This document shows positions 28,003 through 33,822 of a stretch of DNA of 33,822 bases, piece by piece. This DNA comes from Mycobacterium asiaticum. GTDB lineage: Bacteria > Actinomycetota > Actinomycetes > Mycobacteriales > Mycobacteriaceae. The DNA lies in contig NZ_LZLS01000094.1 of the NCBI RefSeq assembly GCF_001673365.1, positions 1 to 33,822 on the forward strand, in the 5' to 3' direction. Positions within the stretch are counted from its first letter, which is position 1. Each line of letters starts with the position of its first letter. The notes beneath the pieces were generated by a model. That model worked only from the letters and a program-made list of their open reading frames with translations. It was not told the origin of the DNA and searched no databases. Both the position numbers and the translations under genes were made by a program.

Positions 28003-28614
28003 GTGACGAGTGCTGTAGGGACCTCGGGTACTGCGATTACCTCGCGCGTGCATTCGCTGAACCGCCCCAATATGGTCAGTGTTGGCACCATAGTGTGGCT
28101 TTCCAGCGAGCTCATGTTCTTTGCTGGCCTGTTCGCGTTCTACTTCACGGCGCGGGCGCAGGCCGGTGGGAACTGGCCACCGCCACCGACCGAACTGAAT
28201 CTGTATCAGGCGGTGCCGGTAACGCTGGTGCTGATCGCGTCGTCTTTCACCTGCCAGATGGGCGTATTCGCCGCTGAACGCGGCGACGTCTTCGGGCTGC
28301 GCCGGTGGTATGTGATCACGTTCTTGATGGGGCTGTTCTTCATCCTCGGGCAGGCCTACGAGTACTACCACCTGGTCACGCACGGCACGACCATCCCCAG
28401 CAGCGCCTACGGCAGCGTCTTCTACCTGGCGACGGGCTTCCACGGGCTGCACGTCACCGGGGGTCTGATCGCATTCATCTTCTTGCTGGTCCGCACCAGC
28501 ATGACCAAGTTCACCCCGGCGCAGGCCACTGCCAGCATCGTCGTCTCCTACTACTGGCACTTCGTCGACATCGTGTGGATTGCGCTGTTCGCCGTGATCT
28601 ATTTCATCCGATGA
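28003..28614 (+). CDS. ctaE: Cytochrome c oxidase subunit III (aa3-type)
   Basis: A 203-residue subunit III of the aa3 terminal oxidase, the same length as M. tuberculosis CtaE (Rv2193). Five membrane helices can be traced, as in other actinobacterial subunits III that lack the first two helices of the mitochondrial form. Conserved segments include [25 protein letters not shown] and [15 protein letters not shown], and the C-terminus [25 protein letters not shown] stretch closes the family. GTG at 28003 is the start; the longer upstream frame is antisense to trpD and has no family match. It heads the ctaE-qcrC-qcrA-qcrB operon whose products join the bcc complex and oxidase into one supercomplex. 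Confidence 0.96.
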   Translation: MTSAVGTSGTAITSRVHSLNRPNMVSVGTIVWLSSELMFFAGLFAFYFTARAQAGGNWPPPPTELNLYQAVPVTLVLIASSFTCQMGVFAAERGDVFGLRRWYVITFLMGLFFILGQAYEYYHLVTHGTTIPSSAYGSVFYLATGFHGLHVTGGLIAFIFLLVRTSMTKFTPAQATASIVVSYYWHFVDIVWIALFAVIYFIR

Positions 28615-28654
28615 GCCCGCGGCTCCGAATACTGCAATGAAGAGGAGTGCTCGG

Positions 28655-29500
28655 TTGAAGAAAAAGGGGTCTACCCGATCCGGTAGCAGTGGCCGCGATG
28701 CCCGATCCAGGAGGCGTCTGCGCCGTCGGCTGTCCGGTGGCCTGTTGCTGCTGATCGCCCTGACCATCGCCGGCGGTTTGGCAGCCGTGCTGACGCCGAC
28801 ACCGCAGGTCGCTGTCGCCGACGAATCCGGTTCGGCACTGCTGCGTACCGGTAAGCAACTCTTCGACACCTCGTGCGTGTCCTGTCACGGCGCCAACCTG
28901 CAGGGCGTGCCCGACCACGGACCGAGCCTGATCGGCGTCGGCGAAGCGGCCGTGTACTTCCAGGTGTCGACCGGCCGGATGCCGGCGATGCGCGGTGAGG
29001 CCCAAGCACCGCGCAAGGACCCGATTTTCGACGAGGCGCAGATCGACGCGATCGGCGCCTACGTACAAGCCAACGGCGGCGGCCCCACGGTGGTGCGCAA
29101 CCCTGACGGCAGCCTCGCCATGCAGTCGCTGCGGGGCACCGACCTGGGTCGCGGCGGCGACCTGTTCCGGCTGAACTGCGCGTCCTGCCACAACTTCACC
29201 GGTAAAGGCGGAGCACTGTCCTCGGGCAAGTACGCACCAGACCTGGGACCCGCGAACGAACAGCAGATCCTCACCGCGATGCTGACCGGCCCGCAGAACA
29301 TGCCGAAGTTCTCCGAGCGTCAGCTGTCGCTGGAAGCGAAGAAAGACATCATCGCCTACGTCCGGACCGTCGCGGAGGAGCGCTCGCAGGGCGGCTACGG
29401 ACTGGGCGGCTTCGGACCCGCACCCGAGGGCATGGCGATGTGGATCATCGGCATGGTCGCGGCTATCGGACTGGCACTGTGGATTGGGGCGCGTACATGA
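28655..29500 (+). CDS. qcrC: Cytochrome bcc complex di-haem cytochrome c subunit
   Basis: A 281-residue di-haem cytochrome c (Rv2194, 280 residues) that passes electrons from the bc1 core straight to the aa3 oxidase, replacing soluble cytochrome c. A basic N-terminus is followed by a signal/anchor helix (about 28-46), then two haem-binding CxxCH sites: CVSCH (Cys74, Cys77, His78) and CASCH (Cys175, Cys178, His179), and a C-terminal membrane helix ([20 protein letters not shown]). TTG at 28655 is preferred over ATG at 28637: AGAGGAG at 28641-28647 is ideally placed for the TTG but lies inside the longer reading, and the length then matches the family. The TGA stop overlaps the qcrA start as ATGA. 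Confidence 0.95.
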   Translation: MKKKGSTRSGSSGRDARSRRRLRRRLSGGLLLLIALTIAGGLAAVLTPTPQVAVADESGSALLRTGKQLFDTSCVSCHGANLQGVPDHGPSLIGVGEAAVYFQVSTGRMPAMRGEAQAPRKDPIFDEAQIDAIGAYVQANGGGPTVVRNPDGSLAMQSLRGTDLGRGGDLFRLNCASCHNFTGKGGALSSGKYAPDLGPANEQQILTAMLTGPQNMPKFSERQLSLEAKKDIIAYVRTVAEERSQGGYGLGGFGPAPEGMAMWIIGMVAAIGLALWIGART

Positions 29501-30705
29501 GCGACTTGTCTAAGGTCGGCAGCGACACCGACACCGCCACCCACGCGGGCGAGAAGGAGCCCGACGACGCCGCACTGGCCGCCATGTCACAACAGGAACT
29601 ACTCGAACTGGGCAGCAAGATCGACGGTGTCCAGATCGTCTACAAGGAGCCGCGCTGGCCCGTCGAGGGCACCAAGGCCGAAAAGCGCGCCGCGCGCAAA
29701 GTCGCTACCTGGCTTTTGCTGGGCGGCGGTTTCGGCCTCGCGCTACTGCTGATCTTCTTGTTCTGGCCGTGGGAGTACAGGCCGCGCGACGCCGAGGGCA
29801 ACCTGTTGTACTCGCTGGCCACGCCGCTCTACGGATTCACCTTCGGCATGTCCATCCTGTCGATCGCGATCGGCGCAGTGCTCTTCCAGAAACGCTTTAT
29901 CCCCGAAGAGATTACGATCCAGGACCGCCACGACGGCGCTTCCCGCGAAATCGACCGCAAGACGGTGGTGGCGAACCTGGGCGACGCCTACGAGGGCTCG
30001 ACGATCGGCCGTCGCAAGCTGATCGGAGCGTCCTTCGGCATCGGCCTGGGTGCGTTCGGTCTCGGCACCCTGGTGGCGTTTGCCGGCGGCTTGATCAAGA
30101 ACCCGTGGAAACCGGTCGTGCCCACCGCCGAAGGCATGAAGGCAGTGCTGTGGACGTCGGGTTGGACCCCACGCATCAAGGGCGAAACGATCTTCCTGGC
30201 GCGAGCCACCGGAGCCCACGACGGACCGCCGTTCATCAAGATGCGCCCCGAGGACATCGACGCCGGCGGCATGGAGACCGTCTTCCCGTGGCGCGAGTCC
30301 GACGGCGACGGCACCACGGTGGAATCGCACGAGAAGCTGGCGGCGATCGCCATGGGTATCCGCAACCCGGTGATGCTTATCCGCATCAAGCCCAGCGACC
30401 TGGACCGCGTGGTGAAGCGCAAAGGTCAGGAGAGCTTCAACTGGGGTGAGTTCTTCGCCTTCACCAAGGTCTGCTCGCACCTGGGCTGCCCCTCCTCGCT
30501 GTATGAGCAGCAGTCCTACCGAATCTTGTGTCCTTGTCACCAGTCGCAGTTCGACGCGTTGCATTTCGCCAAGCCGATCTTCGGACCGGCGGCACGTGCG
30601 TTGGCGCAGCTGCCCATCACAATCGACACCAACGGGTATCTGGTCGCCAACGGCGACTTCATCGAACCCGTCGGACCGGCATTCTGGGAGCGCACAACAA
30701 CATGA
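29497..30705 (+). CDS. qcrA: Cytochrome bcc complex Rieske iron-sulfur subunit
   Basis: A 402-residue actinobacterial Rieske protein (Rv2195). Three membrane helices (around residues 68-92, 108-128 and 168-190) precede the Rieske domain. Cluster ligands are clear: CSHLGC (Cys326, His328) and CPCHQSQF (Cys345, His348), with Cys331 and Cys347 able to form the stabilising disulfide. It takes electrons from menaquinol at the QcrB site and hands them to QcrC. The acidic N-terminal tail is about 27 residues shorter than in M. tuberculosis (429). ATG at 29497 overlaps the qcrC stop by four bases (ATGA), so coupled translation is likely. Confidence 0.96.
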   Translation: MSDLSKVGSDTDTATHAGEKEPDDAALAAMSQQELLELGSKIDGVQIVYKEPRWPVEGTKAEKRAARKVATWLLLGGGFGLALLLIFLFWPWEYRPRDAEGNLLYSLATPLYGFTFGMSILSIAIGAVLFQKRFIPEEITIQDRHDGASREIDRKTVVANLGDAYEGSTIGRRKLIGASFGIGLGAFGLGTLVAFAGGLIKNPWKPVVPTAEGMKAVLWTSGWTPRIKGETIFLARATGAHDGPPFIKMRPEDIDAGGMETVFPWRESDGDGTTVESHEKLAAIAMGIRNPVMLIRIKPSDLDRVVKRKGQESFNWGEFFAFTKVCSHLGCPSSLYEQQSYRILCPCHQSQFDALHFAKPIFGPAARALAQLPITIDTNGYLVANGDFIEPVGPAFWERTTT

Positions 30706-32360
30706 GCCCGAAACTGAGTCCCCCGAAAATCGGTGATGTGCTGGCCGGCCAGGGTGAGGCCATCGACACCCGGTACCACCCGTCCGCTGCGGTGCGGCGT
30801 CAGCTCAACAAGGTGTTCCCGACGCACTGGTCGTTCCTGCTCGGCGAGATCGCTCTGTACAGCTTCATCGTCCTGCTGATCACCGGTGTGTACCTGACGC
30901 TGTTCTTCGACCCGTCCATGGCCGAGGTCACCTACAACGGCGTCTACCAACCCCTGCGCGGCGTCGAAATGTCACGTGCCTACGAGACGGCGCTCAACAT
31001 CTCCTTCGAGGTACGCGGCGGGCTGTTCGTGCGTCAGATCCACCACTGGGCTGCGCTGATGTTCTCCGCGTCGATCATGGTGCACCTGGCGCGCATCTTC
31101 TTCACCGGTGCGTTCCGCCGTCCACGTGAAGCCAACTGGGTCATCGGATCGCTGCTGCTGATCCTGTCCATGTTCGAGGGATACTTCGGCTACTCGCTTC
31201 CCGACGACCTTCTCTCGGGCATCGGCCTGCGCGCCGCGCTGTCCTCCATCACGCTGGGCATGCCGGTGATCGGCACCTGGCTGCACTGGGCGCTGTTCGG
31301 CGGAGACTTCCCCGGCACCATCCTGATCCCGCGTCTGTACGCGCTGCACATTTTGCTGCTCCCCGGAATCATCCTGGCCCTCATCGGCGTGCACATGGCG
31401 CTGGTCTGGTTCCAGAAGCACACCCAGTTCCCCGGCCCCGGGCGCACCGAGCACAACGTGATCGGCGTGCGCGTCATGCCGGGATTCGCGGTCAAGTCCG
31501 GTGCCTACTTCGCCTGCATCGTCGGTGTACTGGGTCTGATGGGCGGTCTGCTACAGATCAACCCGATCTGGAATCTGGGCCCCTACAAGCCATCTCAGGT
31601 CTCGGCGGGCTCTCAGCCCGACTTCTACATGATGTGGACCGAAGGGCTGGCCCGTATCTGGCCGGCCTGGGAGTTCTATTTCTGGCACCACACCATTCCG
31701 GCGGTCGTCTGGGTCGCGATCATCATGGGCCTGGTCTTTGTGTTGCTGATCGTCTACCCCTTCTTGGAGAAGCGGTTCACCGGCGACTACGCGCATCACA
31801 ACCTGCTGCAACGGCCGCGGGACGTGCCGGTGCGCACGGGCATCGGCGCGATGGCGATCAGCTTCTACATGGTGCTCACCCTGGCGGCGATGAACGACAT
31901 CATCGCGTTCAAGTTCCACATCTCGCTGAACGCGACGACGTGGATCGGGCGTATCGGCATGGTGATCCTGCCGCCGCTGGTGTACTTCATCACCTACCGC
32001 TGGTGCGTCGCGCTGCAGCGCAGCGACCGTGACGTACTCGAGCACGGTGTCGAAACCGGCATCATCAAACGCCTGCCGCACGGTGCTTACATCGAGCTGC
32101 ACCAGCCGCTCGGCCCCGTCGACGACCACGGCCACCCGCTTCCGCTGGAATACCAGGGTGCGCCGCTGCCCAAGCGAATGAACAAGCTGGGCGCGGGCGG
32201 CTCACCAGGCAGCGGTAGCTTCCTGACCGCAGACCCTGCCTCGGAAGACGCGGCATTGCGCGAGGCGAGCCACGCCTCCGAGCACCGCGCCCTTACCGTG
32301 CTGCGTGAGCATCAGGACAGCGTCAGCGGCAACGGGTCGCCCAACGGGGAACACCACTAA
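30702..32360 (+). CDS. qcrB: Cytochrome bcc complex cytochrome b subunit
   Basis: A 552-residue cytochrome b (Rv2196, 549 residues), the menaquinol-oxidising core of the bcc complex and the target of telacebec (Q203). Haem-ligand histidines are present: His114/His115 and His128 in one helix, His216 and His231 in another. Thr313 in [13 protein letters not shown], the residue whose change confers Q203 resistance in M. tuberculosis, is wild type and has the same number here. Eight membrane helices are followed by the long actinobacterial cytoplasmic tail. ATG at 30702 overlaps the qcrA stop as ATGA. It is the last gene of the operon and converges on Rv2197c across 179 bp. Confidence 0.97.
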   Translation: MSPKLSPPKIGDVLAGQGEAIDTRYHPSAAVRRQLNKVFPTHWSFLLGEIALYSFIVLLITGVYLTLFFDPSMAEVTYNGVYQPLRGVEMSRAYETALNISFEVRGGLFVRQIHHWAALMFSASIMVHLARIFFTGAFRRPREANWVIGSLLLILSMFEGYFGYSLPDDLLSGIGLRAALSSITLGMPVIGTWLHWALFGGDFPGTILIPRLYALHILLLPGIILALIGVHMALVWFQKHTQFPGPGRTEHNVIGVRVMPGFAVKSGAYFACIVGVLGLMGGLLQINPIWNLGPYKPSQVSAGSQPDFYMMWTEGLARIWPAWEFYFWHHTIPAVVWVAIIMGLVFVLLIVYPFLEKRFTGDYAHHNLLQRPRDVPVRTGIGAMAISFYMVLTLAAMNDIIAFKFHISLNATTWIGRIGMVILPPLVYFITYRWCVALQRSDRDVLEHGVETGIIKRLPHGAYIELHQPLGPVDDHGHPLPLEYQGAPLPKRMNKLGAGGSPGSGSFLTADPASEDAALREASHASEHRALTVLREHQDSVSGNGSPNGEHH

Positions 32361-32455
32361 GCACCCTAGAAGCAGGCGTGAAATAGGCGCCGTGTTTGAG
32401 ATGGCCGCCGTTTAACTCCTTGCGGGCAGGGACATGCGACGGGGCATACCGCTGA

Positions 32456-32484
32456 TCGCAGCACGCACGCACGCACGCGCGCGC
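32456..32484. repeat. Simple-sequence tract (GCAC/CG)n
   Basis: Repeated GCAC units run into alternating CG between the qcrB and Rv2197c ends. The tract is noncoding and could vary in length between strains. It has no spacer structure and is not a CRISPR array. Confidence 0.7.
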
Positions 32485-32503
32485 AAAGCGGCGCATCAGT
32501 ACC

Positions 32504-32519
32504 GCCCCGATTAAGGGGC
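32504..32519. terminator. Hairpin between the convergent qcrB and Rv2197c genes
   Basis: GCCCC-GATTAA-GGGGC is a perfect 5-bp stem with a 6-base loop, located between two convergent genes, where a bidirectional terminator would be useful. No T-run follows on either strand, so the call is tentative. Confidence 0.35.
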
Positions 32520-32539
32520 ACACGGACCGAGCAGAAGTG

Positions 32540-33175
32540 TTAGTGCGCGCCTTGCCCGTGGTGCAGTTGTCGGACGTAGAGAATTTCGACCACCGGCAAA
32601 CCGGCGGCGATAAGTCCCGCAACGCCGTAGCTCACCCATGACGCGGTGTCGTGCCCTGCGGCCATCAGGTAGGTGGCTACCGCGACGGCGATTAGCGAAG
32701 TTCCTATCACGCTGGTCAGCGCGAGTGCCCCGCGTAGCCAAATCCGGTCGACCACCTCACCGGACCATTCGTCAACCGCCCCATAGGCTTTGACGGTCTC
32801 GCGGCGAGCCGGCTCGCTCATGGCGCGGACACGCGGCCGGGCTGGCGGGCGATTCGCGCCGCCTTGCAGCGCCCGCGACCGCACCACCGGCTCGATCTGT
32901 GTGCTTCGGCGGGCGCGCAGCAGAACCGGGATGGCCCCCGCGATGATCAGCGCCGAAACGACGATCACCGCGTACAGCACCCATGTGGTGTGCGGCGTTC
33001 GCGCCATTTTGTGATAGCCGCGGCCCAAGTCCGCCAGGGCTACCGCGGCCGCGACGCTGACGCCCACCAGCACCAGCCAGATCGCCGCGCAAGCCCCCAT
33101 CATCACGCGATCGACGAGCTCCGGGTTGACAACGGGATCTGGCCCGCGTCGGTACGCGGAATATCGGCCGACCAT
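32540..33175 (-). CDS. Conserved membrane protein (Rv2197c homologue)
   Basis: A 211-residue protein matching Rv2197c (214 residues), function unknown. Four hydrophobic helices are arranged as two pairs: ACAAIWLVLVGVSVAAAVAL and TTWVLYAVIVVSALIIAGAIPV, then two after the linker (LALTSVIGTSLIAVAVATYLM and WVSYGVAGLIAAGLPVV). A basic Pro/Arg-rich cytoplasmic linker separates the pairs. ATG at 33175 shares its first base with the mmpS3 stop (TGATG), so the two genes are translationally coupled. The frame continues upstream inside mmpS3 but has no family similarity there. Conserved pairing with mmpS3 upstream of the ctaF/ctaC oxidase genes suggests an envelope role, not proven. Confidence 0.88.
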   Translation of the reverse strand: MVGRYSAYRRGPDPVVNPELVDRVMMGACAAIWLVLVGVSVAAAVALADLGRGYHKMARTPHTTWVLYAVIVVSALIIAGAIPVLLRARRSTQIEPVVRSRALQGGANRPPARPRVRAMSEPARRETVKAYGAVDEWSGEVVDRIWLRGALALTSVIGTSLIAVAVATYLMAAGHDTASWVSYGVAGLIAAGLPVVEILYVRQLHHGQGAH

Positions 33176-33771
33176 CAGCAGCTCGTCTGCGGCGAGTCGT
33201 TGGTATTGGCGGACAACACCGTGCCATCGCTGGTGATGATCGAGCAGTTGAGTCTGCTGACGCGGAACAAACTCGATGCCTCCACCGAGCCCACATCGGA
33301 TTGCGAGATCGGTGTGACAGTCATCGACCACGGGATGTAGACATTGTGCTGCGTCCGTCGGCGACCGGAAGCGTCGACGTAGGTGACCGAGATGATGTCG
33401 CCGGGGGCCTTGGTGCCGGTCACCGAGTAGGTGACCTGACGTGGGCCGGCCGGCGTCGTCGGTGGTGGCGGCGCGGCCGCGGGTGCGCTGGTCGCCGGCG
33501 GCGGTGCGGCGGTGGACGACGACGGTGCAGGTGCAGGTGCCGGCGGTGGCGGTGGTGGCGTCACGGTTACTGTCTGCGTCTCCGTTGCGGTCGGAATTTC
33601 GGACGGTGCGGGCGGTGGCTCAGACGGCGGCTGAACTGGTCTTCGAGTACTACGTGGGACCCGAGAAACACTGATCGGATCCGAAAAGGTCACAATCTGG
33701 TCACCAGTGACCGGTGCCCAGTTTGGCGAGGGACCTGCGTCCCGGCCGGTTGGGTAGGGTTTCCGAGGCAC
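33175..33771 (-). CDS. mmpS3: MmpS3 homologue, N-terminal part diverged or incomplete
   Basis: The last 140 residues match MmpS3 (Rv2198c) closely: [21 protein letters not shown], a Pro/Ala-rich linker, then the MmpS beta-sandwich domain from [16 protein letters not shown] to the C-terminal QTSC. M. tuberculosis MmpS3 has 299 residues with an acidic cytoplasmic region and a membrane helix before this linker. Here the 60 residues in front of the linker (for example [14 protein letters not shown]) contain no membrane helix, and none of the three minus-strand frames of 33601-33822 supplies one. The frame stays open from GTG 33771 to the window edge, so the true start may lie outside. Either the anchor was lost or replaced, frameshifts hide it, or the sequence near the edge is faulty. 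Confidence 0.75.
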   Translation of the reverse strand: MPRKPYPTGRDAGPSPNWAPVTGDQIVTFSDPISVSRVPRSTRRPVQPPSEPPPAPSEIPTATETQTVTVTPPPPPPAPAPAPSSSTAAPPPATSAPAAAPPPPTTPAGPRQVTYSVTGTKAPGDIISVTYVDASGRRRTQHNVYIPWSMTVTPISQSDVGSVEASSLFRVSRLNCSIITSDGTVLSANTNDSPQTSC

Positions 33772-33822
33772 CGTGAGTTTTCGCCGAGTGCACGATGCGA
33801 CAGCGGAGCCCCGCGCGCTGGC

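Noticed and set aside
32456..32484. CRISPR-like repeat array
   Set aside because: Repeat units are 2-4 bases without spacers; it is a simple-sequence tract.

Overview
The window is a Mycobacterium chromosome segment. Protein content and gene order follow the M. tuberculosis H37Rv interval from about Rv2169c to Rv2198c almost gene for gene. All homologue names rest on remembered family sequences, not on a search. G+C is high, GTG/TTG starts are common, and the genes build the mycobacterial envelope (mannan mannosyltransferases, PimB', RipC, MmpL/MmpS). The species cannot be fixed from the sequence alone.

Left part (1-12.8 kb): an intergenic region with a 78-bp inverted repeat carrying MraZ-like boxes, then a DUF3040 membrane protein, a GNAT acetyltransferase, lppM, an Rv2172c-type methylenetetrahydrofolate reductase, idsA2-mptA (prenyl diphosphate synthase plus alpha-1,6-mannosyltransferase), the Rv2175c/pknL regulator-kinase pair, aroG with the RNase AS gene and a membrane protein, mptC (alpha-1,2-mannosyltransferase) and a PlsC acyltransferase. 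The transposase gene Rv2177c found between pknL and aroG in H37Rv is absent.

Middle (12.8-22.4 kb): a minus-strand block homologous to Rv2183c-Rv2186c, including an ArsA-like ATPase whose P-loop is only reached from a CTG start, then fadD15. Between fadD15 and pimB', which are direct neighbours in M. tuberculosis, lies an extra segment of about 3.7 kb. It holds an AT-rich hotdog-fold (THEM6/4HBT_2-like) gene translationally coupled to a large MmpL transporter gene with no MmpS partner. This is the accessory part of the window and the best candidate for an undescribed system.

Right part (22.4-33.8 kb): a HExxH metallopeptidase-like gene, ripC behind a strong leader hairpin, a small CxxC/CxxC protein gene, a DnaQ-UvrC-like nuclease fusion overlapping trpD tail to tail, the respiratory operon ctaE-qcrC-qcrA-qcrB (cytochrome bcc-aa3 supercomplex, QcrB with Thr313), the Rv2197c membrane protein, and an mmpS3 homologue whose visible N-terminal part lacks the expected membrane helix. 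Both edges look unusual (inverted repeat on the left, altered mmpS3 on the right), so contig-end artefacts should be kept in mind.
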